NCBI GenBank assembly: GCA_002505945.1 | Contig: DAWM01000068.1 | Location: forward strand, 518-6,472 | DNA length: 5,955 bases | Reading direction: 5' to 3' | Source: Candidatus Woesearchaeota archaeon UBA119 | GTDB taxonomy: Archaea; Nanobdellota; Nanobdellia; Woesearchaeales; UBA119 | Shown: positions 1 to 5,414 of the stretch, in pieces | Numbering within the stretch: position 1 is the first letter of the stretch | Layout of the letters: the number at the start of each line of letters is the position of its first letter | The notes under the pieces: generated by a model | Told to the model about the DNA's origin: nothing | The model's database searches: none | The model's input: only the letters and a program-made list of their open reading frames with translations | Position numbers and translations under genes: made by a program

Positions 1-1453
1 CAATGAAATAATCCCCATCGTCTCGGACGAACTTGCTTATGTTCCTTAAAACTTTACTTATCCCCAATACATATTCATCTCTAGCTTCTTTTCCTTTTCC
101 TTTGTACAAAGGGCCTATTTCTTTATCATCTTTTCTTGGAATATTAAACAATTCATAAGCATAAGCGTGTTGTTCATGGTAATCTATCTGCCCTACATAA
201 GGAGGAGAGGTAAATACTCCTGTTATTTTTTGTTTTGAAAGAATTTTGAAGAATTCTGGATTTTGTTTTTTTATTTCCTCGAAAATGTCTACTTTTCTTG
301 AATCGTCATGAATAACCTCTGAATAAACTTTCTTCTTCAGTTTTGAAAATTCCTTCAACCTTTTTATTGTATCAAATGTATATCTTCTCAAATGTTTCGT
401 AATTGTGTTTATTGGAGTACACAATTTTTTATGTTTCCTACAATAATAAGGCCCCATCTGTGGTTTTGTTAATGTTGCTAAATCCGAGTGCTTAGTTGCT
501 CTACATGACCGAGCAGTTCTACTCAAAACAATTCTTAAAACATCTTTGATTTTTTTATCATCCACTTTTTCTAACAATTTAATGTAATAGAAAAGTTCTT
601 GTTTGACTCTTTTAGAAAACCATTTATTCAAAAAGCTACCCATCTTTTTCTCGTTTAGCAAACTATTTTTATCCTTTGTTCCATTGTTCTCGAGAAATTC
701 TTTGTTCTCTTTAAGAAACTCTTTAAGTTTTTCTTCCCCATATTCTTTCTCGTTTTTTATGATACCTTTTCTTATCTTATTCTTGTATACTGGGCTTGGG
801 AAATTCTTTCTATTAAAGTCGTTTAATCTTTTTCTAAGTTCTTGATCAAAACTATCATCAAATACTCTGTTACTGAAGAAAATTGTGTGATAGAGTAGTT
901 TTTTTGCTATATGGTTTAAATCAAAAATATCATATTCTCCAATTTTTACCTTAGAGATTAAACAATTAAAATCGGAAATATCGATTCCTATAGAATGCAA
1001 TCCCAGTTCTGCTGCCTGAACAAGGGTAGTTCCACTTCCTGCAAAGGGATCTAGAATTATGTCTCCTTCATGGAAATAAACCTGTTTCTTAAAAGTGTTT
1101 AAATGAGAATCTAAGAAATATTCTACCAGTTGGGGAATAAATTTCCCCTTGTAAGGATGTAGACGATGGACATGCTTTGTCGTATCTGATTCCCTTAAAT
1201 GAGAAAAAGACAATCCCCAGTTTAAATCAGAACCTAACGATTTTTTCCATTGTTTTTGTTTTTGAATGACCTCTGAATCGTAGTATTTTTTCAATTCTTC
1301 TTTGTTGATTTTAATTCTGCCTTGATTATCGTACTGTTTATCTAATTTTCCATATTGAATTAAGTAACTGATATTTGATTGGGTAACGGGTCTATCTAAA
1401 TAATCAGATGCCCATTTTGACGCTTCCGGTATTGATAAAAGTGCTTGAGTCAT
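1..1453 (-). CDS. DNA methyltransferase (N4-cytosine/N6-adenine type) with N-terminal helix-turn-helix; C-terminus cut by window edge
   Basis: This gene is open for 484 codons from ATG 1453 to the left edge, with no in-frame stop. Residues about 5-60 (LLSIPEASKW, then SNISYLIQYGKL, then RIKINKEELKKYY) resemble an excisionase/MerR-like helix-turn-helix. HRLHPYKGKFIP (96-107) precedes S-adenosylmethionine motif I, DPFAGSGTT (135-143), and an acidic GIDIS motif (156-160). Catalytic motif IV is TSPPY (415-419). The spacer of about 270 residues probably holds the target-recognition region and contains Cys317, Cys338, His341 and Cys345, possibly a metal site. It should methylate an exocyclic amino group in DNA; the Ser before PPY favours N4-cytosine over N6-adenine, which is inference. 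The ATG overlaps the stop of the upstream RHH gene (ATGA), indicating translational coupling. It is more AT-rich than glyS, suggesting acquisition. A partner endonuclease may lie beyond the edge but is not visible. The methyltransferase call is firm; target and base are not. Confidence 0.93.
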   Translation of the reverse strand, partial: MTQALLSIPEASKWASDYLDRPVTQSNISYLIQYGKLDKQYDNQGRIKINKEELKKYYDSEVIQKQKQWKKSLGSDLNWGLSFSHLRESDTTKHVHRLHPYKGKFIPQLVEYFLDSHLNTFKKQVYFHEGDIILDPFAGSGTTLVQAAELGLHSIGIDISDFNCLISKVKIGEYDIFDLNHIAKKLLYHTIFFSNRVFDDSFDQELRKRLNDFNRKNFPSPVYKNKIRKGIIKNEKEYGEEKLKEFLKENKEFLENNGTKDKNSLLNEKKMGSFLNKWFSKRVKQELFYYIKLLEKVDDKKIKDVLRIVLSRTARSCRATKHSDLATLTKPQMGPYYCRKHKKLCTPINTITKHLRRYTFDTIKRLKEFSKLKKKVYSEVIHDDSRKVDIFEEIKKQNPEFFKILSKQKITGVFTSPPYVGQIDYHEQHAYAYELFNIPRKDDKEIGPLYKGKGKEARDEYVLGISKVLRNISKFVRDDGDYFI

Positions 1454-1590
1454 TTTTCTTCTTTCTTGATTTTGTTTTCCATAAAGATTTCAATGCTTCT
1501 TGATAGTGCTATTGCATACTTTTTACAGAACCGTTTATATTTATGGTATATGTTCTCATCTATGCTCAATGTTACATTTTTTTGTCCCAT
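1450..1590 (-). CDS. Small ribbon-helix-helix DNA-binding protein (putative regulator of the methyltransferase operon)
   Basis: This 46-residue ORF begins at ATG 1590 and ends with TGA 1452-1450, sharing the ATGA overlap with the methyltransferase start. The sequence fits a ribbon-helix-helix fold: a short beta strand with alternating residues (KNVTLSID, 4-11), helix A (ENIYHKYKRFCKKY, 12-25), a turn with IALSR (27-31), and helix B (SIEIFMENKIKKEE, 32-45). Proteins of this size and fold usually act as dimers that bind short operator repeats, as CopG/Arc-type repressors and many antitoxins do. GGGAG (1601-1597) six bases upstream supports ATG 1590; the in-frame GTG directly before it (1593) is less likely. 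Being first in a two-gene unit, it probably autoregulates and limits methyltransferase expression. An antitoxin is the alternative, but the partner is a methyltransferase rather than a recognisable toxin. The gene is certain as an ORF; its role is inferred. Confidence 0.82.
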   Translation of the reverse strand: MGQKNVTLSIDENIYHKYKRFCKKYAIALSRSIEIFMENKIKKEEK

Positions 1591-1603
1591 CACAATCTCC
1601 CAT

Positions 1604-1640
1604 GAATACAAATGTAAATAAATGAGTTCTTATTTAAATG
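1604..1640 (-). repeat. Phased CATTT repeats over the promoter (candidate operator)
   Basis: On the minus strand CATTT begins at 1640, 1624 and 1614, followed by a related CATG at 1604, giving spacings of 16, 10 and 10 bases. The copies cover the TATA box and the predicted transcription start. RHH repressors typically bind short repeated elements about one helical turn apart, so this could be the binding site of the protein encoded just downstream. The region is AT-rich, and chance repetition of a five-base word is quite possible. Confidence 0.3.
1631..1638 (-). promoter_or_regulatory. TATA box of the RHH-methyltransferase operon
   Basis: The minus strand carries TTTAAATA here, centred about 44 bases before ATG 1590. 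Archaeal transcription starts roughly 25-27 bases past the TATA centre, which predicts a start near 1608 and a leader of about 18 bases that includes the GGGAG ribosome-binding site. The identical octamer sits at the same relative position before the membrane-protein operon at 3374-3367, which strengthens the call. Confidence 0.65.
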
Positions 1641-1651
1641 TTATGTTTCTA

Positions 1652-1664
1652 TGTCCATTGTCCA
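1652..1664. repeat. Tandem TGTCCA direct repeat upstream of the TATA box
   Basis: TGTCCA occurs twice on the plus strand (1652-1657 and 1659-1664) with a seven-base period, about 14 bases upstream of the TATA box at 1638-1631. These GC-containing hexamers stand out in an AT-rich intergenic region. The position suits a site for a transcription factor. No protein can be assigned to it from sequence alone. Confidence 0.3.
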
Positions 1665-1747
1665 GTGATAGAATTTTTCTTATACTTTTAATAGCTTGTG
1701 ATTAAATATTGTGTTGTTAGAATCTTGCTTTTCTTCAATTTCCAGGC

Positions 1748-2233
1748 TTACTTCTCCTTCCTAACCAAAGCAACAACCAGCAAACCCGCTCCAACACAAA
1801 TGAAGGAATCAGCAACATTGAACATCGGCCACCAACCAATCTTAATGAAATCGGTTATCCTACCATAGAAAATCCTTTCAATCAAATTGCTCAAAGCCCC
1901 GGCTAACAGAAGAGAAAAACCAATACTCTCCAATCGGTTCAACTCTTTTTTATATACTTTTAGGAAGAAAAAAGCTCCTACGCTAAAAATGATAACAAGA
2001 GACAGAATCAGCACAACAATAGGAAATGAAGAGAATAGCCCAAAGCTTATGCCGGTATTAAAGCTCAAACCAATGCTCATAAAAGAATTGATCCTGATAG
2101 GTTTCTCAATATTCCATATAAGACTATTAATCATGAGACTTAGAACCACAAGAAGAGTTATTACTATGCTTAAAGAAGCAACCCTACCATAACCTGTTTC
2201 TTTTCTCTTCTTCGTAGAGTTTCCTTTCAACAT
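1748..2233 (-). CDS. lspA: Lipoprotein signal peptidase (signal peptidase II)
   Basis: This 161-residue protein matches the usual LspA length and four-helix plan (helices about 19-40, 69-91, 103-119 and 138-157). LspA is a membrane aspartyl protease that removes signal peptides from prolipoproteins before a lipid-modified cysteine. The family motifs are clear: NTGISFG (59-65), GALSNLIER (112-120), GRITDFI (124-130) and FNVADS (138-143). The catalytic pair should be Asp128 and Asp142. The bacterial Asp-x-x-x-Lys motif at the end of helix 1 is not evident; the matching stretch reads INSLIW (35-40). The start at 2233 lies 50 bases inside the preceding gene but is supported by GAGGT (2244-2240) six bases upstream and by a Lys-rich N-terminus before helix 1; no later start precedes that helix. 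It is the last gene of a three-gene unit. No lipobox protein is visible in the window. Family assignment is firm; the substrate is unknown. Confidence 0.93.
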   Translation of the reverse strand: MLKGNSTKKRKETGYGRVASLSIVITLLVVLSLMINSLIWNIEKPIRINSFMSIGLSFNTGISFGLFSSFPIVVLILSLVIIFSVGAFFFLKVYKKELNRLESIGFSLLLAGALSNLIERIFYGRITDFIKIGWWPMFNVADSFICVGAGLLVVALVRKEK

Positions 2234-2549
2234 TACTCAACCTCTGAGAAATCGATTCCATCATCGCTTTTAATGTGTCAATCTTAGAAGATAAAACCTC
2301 AAACTCCTTAGACCATGAACCTCCTCCCCCTTCCGAATAGGCAGAAAAGCCAGCATCATGTGGAGCCCGTTGCTGGAAGGATTGCTGCTGGTTGAAAGCC
2401 TGAGGAGAGGAATTCTGAGCAAAATTAGGCTCTGAGGGTTGCTGTTCTCCTCCGCTCACATCCAACTCATTAAGTCCCAGATTATTCTGGTTGTCATCAA
2501 AGCTGAAATCCTCATCCTCTTTTTTCTTCTTCTTTCCGAACCATCCCAT
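2184..2549 (-). CDS. Small protein of unknown function: basic N-terminus, disordered middle, C-terminal coiled coil
   Basis: I do not recognise a named family for this 121-residue protein. It begins MGWFGKKKKK, a short aromatic and basic segment that could touch a membrane surface. Residues about 11-80 are acidic and then rich in Gln, Ser, Pro and Gly, ending in GGGG at 74-77, and are probably disordered. Residues 83-111 form a near-perfect heptad series (F83, L86, I90, L93, M97, I100, L104, V107, L111), so a coiled-coil oligomer or partner-binding helix is likely. There is no membrane helix. The start is five bases after the upstream stop; the best SD, AGGAGG (2568-2563), lies 13 bases away inside that gene, so re-initiation is likely. 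The C-terminal codons overlap lspA by 50 bases. An adaptor or membrane-associated scaffold role is speculation from layout. Confidence 0.85.
   Translation of the reverse strand: MGWFGKKKKKEDEDFSFDDNQNNLGLNELDVSGGEQQPSEPNFAQNSSPQAFNQQQSFQQRAPHDAGFSAYSEGGGGSWSKEFEVLSSKIDTLKAMMESISQRLSNVERKLYEEEKRNRLW
2240..2244 (-). promoter_or_regulatory. Ribosome-binding site that decides the lspA start
   Basis: GAGGT lies six bases before ATG 2233, inside the coding sequence of the upstream gene. It supports the overlapping lspA start and means that ribosomes translating the upstream gene run over the site. Confidence 0.6.
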
Positions 2550-2554
2550 TTTAT

Positions 2555-3328
2555 CTATTTATCCTCCTCTCCACTAATTATCTCATTGTCTTGTATCTTG
2601 GAAACAACCAGATCAACAATCCTAGGGAAATATCGAGTAAGCGTGAAAATAGGGGTTTCTGGCACTACCTTGACCTCTTTAGACTTAATAGCCTCCATCA
2701 AATAATCTATACTCAACTGCTCTGGAAGCTTGGAAATCATAACCTTGAACATAAAGCTTTTGAGTAAATTCGCATTTTTTATTTCAGCAAGTATCCTGCT
2801 TGTTATTCTATCTGCCTCCTCTTCTCCTATCTTATCATCAAGCAAGTCTCTCAAAGCCACAATGCTATCATCTGATTCAATAATATCAATTATTTCCCTT
2901 CTCGATAAGGTAATATGATCGGCTAACTCATATTGCCCCGGGAGAGACTCACTCTCAAAAATGAGGTGTTTATAATAATCAGGTTGTTTATGTAATGAAT
3001 CTTTCTGAAAGAAACCATCTGCACGTTTTATCATCTCCTCATTCTGAAGCATAAGATTACCTTCTTGGGATTCGTTGTCAAAATCAATTACCAGTGCACT
3101 TATAATCTTATCTTGTTCAGAGCTTCTGAGAAGGATCTGGTTCTGCTCACTGAAGAAATTATCAGTAAAGGACTGGATATCTAGGAAGATAAGGGCCCCT
3201 GCAACGATTAGGAAAACCAATGCCGCTGAGACAACGAATACCACTATCTTAAACAGATTCTTCAATAATATTATCCCGATGATTAAAACTGTAATGAAAA
3301 GAACCGCAGACAAAGCCAATTGAAACAT
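2555..3328 (-). CDS. Two-helix membrane protein of unknown function
   Basis: This 257-residue protein has two hydrophobic helices at the N-terminus (about 4-22 and 27-49) separated by the basic turn KNLFK. By the positive-inside rule the turn faces the cytoplasm, so the remaining roughly 205 residues would lie outside the cell. That part is charged, mostly helical in appearance and lacks cysteine; it contains an acidic helical stretch (LRDLLDDKIGEEEADRI, 159-175). There is no lipobox, so it is not an obvious substrate of the LspA encoded two genes later. I do not recognise the family. The start is well supported: GAGGTGG (3339-3333) lies four bases before ATG 3328, and a TATA box lies about 42 bases upstream. 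It is the first gene of the unit that ends with lspA. ORF confidence is high; function is unknown. Confidence 0.88.
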   Translation of the reverse strand: MFQLALSAVLFITVLIIGIILLKNLFKIVVFVVSAALVFLIVAGALIFLDIQSFTDNFFSEQNQILLRSSEQDKIISALVIDFDNESQEGNLMLQNEEMIKRADGFFQKDSLHKQPDYYKHLIFESESLPGQYELADHITLSRREIIDIIESDDSIVALRDLLDDKIGEEEADRITSRILAEIKNANLLKSFMFKVMISKLPEQLSIDYLMEAIKSKEVKVVPETPIFTLTRYFPRIVDLVVSKIQDNEIISGEEDK

Positions 3329-3366
3329 ACTTCCACCTCATGTATACATTAAAAGAAATACCTAAG

Positions 3367-3374
3367 TATTTAAA
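3367..3374 (-). promoter_or_regulatory. TATA box of the membrane protein / coiled-coil / lspA operon
   Basis: TTTAAATA on the minus strand, preceded by an A-rich stretch suitable for a TFB recognition element, is centred about 42 bases before ATG 3328. The expected transcription start near 3344 gives a leader of about 15 bases that includes the SD site GAGGTGG. The next two genes have no comparable promoter and are nearly contiguous, so one transcript probably covers all three. Confidence 0.65.
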
Positions 3375-3402
3375 ATTTTTGAATAATTCTTGTAAATCCG
3401 AC

Positions 3403-3792
3403 TTAGAGTAATTCCTCCAAAGATTCCATACCCTTCTTTCCCTCTTCTGAGTAGTCTAAATCCGGAAAAGAGTATTTGAGGCCATAATAGAAATCAGCAA
3501 TCTCTTTTTTAGATGCTTTATAACAGATTCCCATTTCAAAAGACTCTTTTGATTTATTACTTTTATCCAGACTTCTCTTAAAACACGCTTTATTGTTAAA
3601 GGCCTTTGAGTAATCTATTTGTTCGCTATATTCTTTGCTCTCCCATTCTTTCTTTTCAAACTTATCTTTCCCTCCTAAAAAATAGTTATCCAAGAACCCT
3701 TTAACCTTCCTAGAATCTTCTTCTCCTCCATATAGGGTTAACACAATGGAAGAAAGCTCTCCCAGAGAATAGCGGACATTATCCAGTTTCAT
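3403..3792 (-). CDS. Hypothetical soluble protein, unrecognised
   Basis: From ATG 3792 this gene encodes 129 residues ending at TAA 3405-3403. I recognise no family. The protein is hydrophilic, rich in Lys, Glu, Ser and aromatics, has two cysteines (KACFKR and GICYKA) and no membrane helix or signal peptide. Its C-terminus (ADFYYGLKYSFPDLDYSEEG and the helix after it) looks folded, whereas the middle Lys/Ser/Glu-rich part may be a loop. A second in-frame ATG at 3804 would give 133 residues. I prefer 3792 because GGTGA (3802-3798) lies five bases before it, like the spacing at the other starts here, although a TATA-like box could equally produce a leaderless message from 3804. Two of three sampled 60-base lines are 35% GC and one 27%, below glyS, hinting at a lineage-specific or acquired gene. 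It lies between glyS and the lspA unit. Confidence 0.72.
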   Translation of the reverse strand: MKLDNVRYSLGELSSIVLTLYGGEEDSRKVKGFLDNYFLGGKDKFEKKEWESKEYSEQIDYSKAFNNKACFKRSLDKSNKSKESFEMGICYKASKKEIADFYYGLKYSFPDLDYSEEGKKGMESLEELL

Positions 3793-3797
3793 GGTTT

Positions 3798-3802
3798 TCA
3801 CC
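3798..3802 (-). promoter_or_regulatory. Ribosome-binding site deciding between two starts of the hypothetical gene
   Basis: GGTGA lies five bases before ATG 3792 and overlaps the alternative ATG at 3804. Other clear SD sites in the window have spacers of four to six bases, so the downstream ATG is favoured. Confidence 0.45.
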
Positions 3803-3823
3803 ATTACTTTATGATGCCTTTAC

Positions 3824-3831
3824 TTTTAAAA
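3824..3831 (-). promoter_or_regulatory. Possible TATA box of the hypothetical gene
   Basis: TTTTAAAA on the minus strand is centred about 36 bases before ATG 3792 and 24 before ATG 3804. It predicts transcription from about 3800-3804, giving a very short leader or a leaderless message. It directly follows the palindrome AAGAATTCTT, so the same T-rich stretch could also help end the glyS transcript. Confidence 0.4.
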
Positions 3832-3882
3832 AGAATTCTTTATTGGAATATGGATTTTATGGGTTATTTTTCCTTTACTGCC

Positions 3883-5388
3883 CTATATCTCTCTTCTGCC
3901 CTCAATCAACTCCTGGCATGCTTCCTCAAGCTCTTTAATCTTCAATCTTATCTGCTTTTTGGTATCCCGATCCCTAATAGTAACAGAATTGTCCTTTAGA
4001 GAGTCAAAGTCCACAGTTATGCAGAAAGGAGTTCCAATCTCATCCTGTCTTGAATATCTTCTTCCAATCGTCCCGGACTCATCGTAATAGCTTGGGAAGC
4101 TCTTATTCAATCTTTCAAATATATCTTTCGCAACCTTGATTAACTCAGGCTTTTTAATCAATGGGAAAACCCCTACTTTGTATGGGGCAATCTTAGGATG
4201 GAAGTGAAGCACATTGTTTTCTCTCTCCTCATCAAACTCAAAGGCTTCAAATAAGAAAACAAGGAAAGCTCTTTCTACCCCGAAAGAAGGCTCAGAAGCA
4301 ACATAAGGGATAACCTTTGATTTGGAAACCTCATCAAAAATCTCCAGCTTAACATTAGACTCCTTCATATGCTGTTTAAGGTCATATTGGCCTCGGTCCG
4401 CATTCCCCACAACCTCTTTCCAGCCGAAAGGAAATCTGTAATCAATGTCGAAGCAGGCAGTAGCGTAATGTGCCAGTTCTTTCTCAAGATGCTCTCTAAT
4501 CCTAAGATTTTCACGAGAAATACCATGCTCAGCAAACCATTTATATCCTAAATAGAGCCAGTAAGCCTGCCATTTATTTCCTCTGCCGGCAATCTCATTA
4601 AAAGAAGCTTTCTTCATTTTAGGCTTATCCTTGTTTTGCTCCTCTCTTGAAAGGAAATTTACCTTCTCTCTTTTAATATCCTCAAAACCATCGACCTCAT
4701 TTACCTTATCAGGATGTACAAAAAACTCTAGCTCAACCTGCTCAAACTCCCTAACCCTAAAGAGAAAATTCCTAGGAGAAATCTCATTCCGGAAGGCCTT
4801 TCCCATCTGGGCAATACCGAAAGGAAGCTTAAGCCTTTGGCTATCAAATATATTTTTAAAGTTAGCAAATATAGACTGGGCTGTTTCCGGCCTCAGATAG
4901 CTTGTTATAGACTCCTTGCCAGCCCCCACTTCAGTAGAGAACATAAGATTAAGCGGCTTCTCAACCTTGATGCTGCCCTTGCATTTCGGGCATCTTAAAC
5001 CCTTCTCCTTGATAATTGATTTAAGCTCCTTCTCGCTCAGTCCATCCGCATCAATATTTAATGTATCCTCTATAAACTCCTCGGCCTTCATCTTGGTTTT
5101 ACATTTACTACATACAATCAAATGATCAAAGAAATTATCTAAATGTCCAGAAGCCTTCCAAACCCTTGGAGCCGTAATCAATGAACCATCAAGCCCAGCA
5201 ACACCCTGTCTTTTCCTTACAAATTCGTCCCAATACAATTCCTTGATGTTCCTTTTAAGCATCAAACCAACAGGCCCGAAATCAAAGAATCCCGACAAAC
5301 CCCCGTAAATCTCTCCGCTAGGATAAACAAACCCTTTCTTCTTACAGAAAGCAGCCATGTCTGAAACCGAGATTTCTTTATTATTCAT
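3883..5388 (-). CDS. glyS: Glycyl-tRNA synthetase (class II, alpha2 type)
   Basis: This complete 501-residue enzyme attaches glycine to tRNA-Gly using ATP, in the cytoplasm and normally as a homodimer. The N-terminal catalytic core begins FVYPSGEIYGGLSGFFDFGP (20-39). A zinc-ribbon-like insert has CSKC (93-96) and CPKC (133-136). The GlyRS signature RPETAQ is at 166-171, class II motif 2 is around FRNEISPRNFLFRVREFEQ (199-217, Arg200 for ATP), and motif 3 is EPSFGVERA (366-374, Arg373). From about 400 (APYKVGVFPL) to 485 runs the anticodon-binding domain with DESGTIGRRYSRQDEIGTPF (436-455). The length is nearer to bacterial alpha2 enzymes of roughly 500 residues than to many longer archaeal ones, so some lineage insertions are absent. 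AGGTGA (5400-5395) six bases before ATG 5388 supports the start. It follows rfcL by 26 bases and is probably co-transcribed. Confidence 0.97.
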   Translation of the reverse strand: MNNKEISVSDMAAFCKKKGFVYPSGEIYGGLSGFFDFGPVGLMLKRNIKELYWDEFVRKRQGVAGLDGSLITAPRVWKASGHLDNFFDHLIVCSKCKTKMKAEEFIEDTLNIDADGLSEKELKSIIKEKGLRCPKCKGSIKVEKPLNLMFSTEVGAGKESITSYLRPETAQSIFANFKNIFDSQRLKLPFGIAQMGKAFRNEISPRNFLFRVREFEQVELEFFVHPDKVNEVDGFEDIKREKVNFLSREEQNKDKPKMKKASFNEIAGRGNKWQAYWLYLGYKWFAEHGISRENLRIREHLEKELAHYATACFDIDYRFPFGWKEVVGNADRGQYDLKQHMKESNVKLEIFDEVSKSKVIPYVASEPSFGVERAFLVFLFEAFEFDEERENNVLHFHPKIAPYKVGVFPLIKKPELIKVAKDIFERLNKSFPSYYDESGTIGRRYSRQDEIGTPFCITVDFDSLKDNSVTIRDRDTKKQIRLKIKELEEACQELIEGRREI

Positions 5389-5414
5389 TTATGTTCACCT
5401 TTTATGCTTAGCTT

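Noticed and set aside
603..845. Plus-strand ORF rich in Phe, Ser and Leu
   Set aside because: It lies wholly antisense to the methyltransferase frame, which carries family motifs, and has a composition typical of the complement of a Lys/Glu-rich coding region.
1591..1593. In-frame GTG just before ATG 1590 as the RHH gene start
   Set aside because: It would shorten the SD spacer to three bases and would add only one residue, so the ATG is preferred.
1591..1747. A tRNA, small RNA gene or terminator in the longest intergenic region
   Set aside because: No cloverleaf, no stable GC-rich hairpin and no minus-strand T run were seen; the region is accounted for by a promoter and short repeats.
1887..2192. 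Plus-strand 101-codon ORF
   Set aside because: It is antisense to lspA, whose protein has all core family motifs, and it shows no recognisable domain.
2439..3323. Plus-strand ORFs opposite the membrane and coiled-coil genes (2439-2705, 2730-2918, 3075-3323)
   Set aside because: They are antisense to genes with good SD sites and operon spacing, and look like shadows of the minus-strand coding.
3828..3842. Palindrome AAGAATTCTT followed by a T run as a glyS terminator
   Set aside because: The stem is a short AT-rich palindrome with no loop, and the T run has only five bases and overlaps the TATA-like box of the next gene; too weak to annotate as a terminator.
3811..5125. Plus-strand ORFs opposite glyS
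   Set aside because: The minus strand encodes a complete glycyl-tRNA synthetase with class II motifs; these ORFs have no support of their own.
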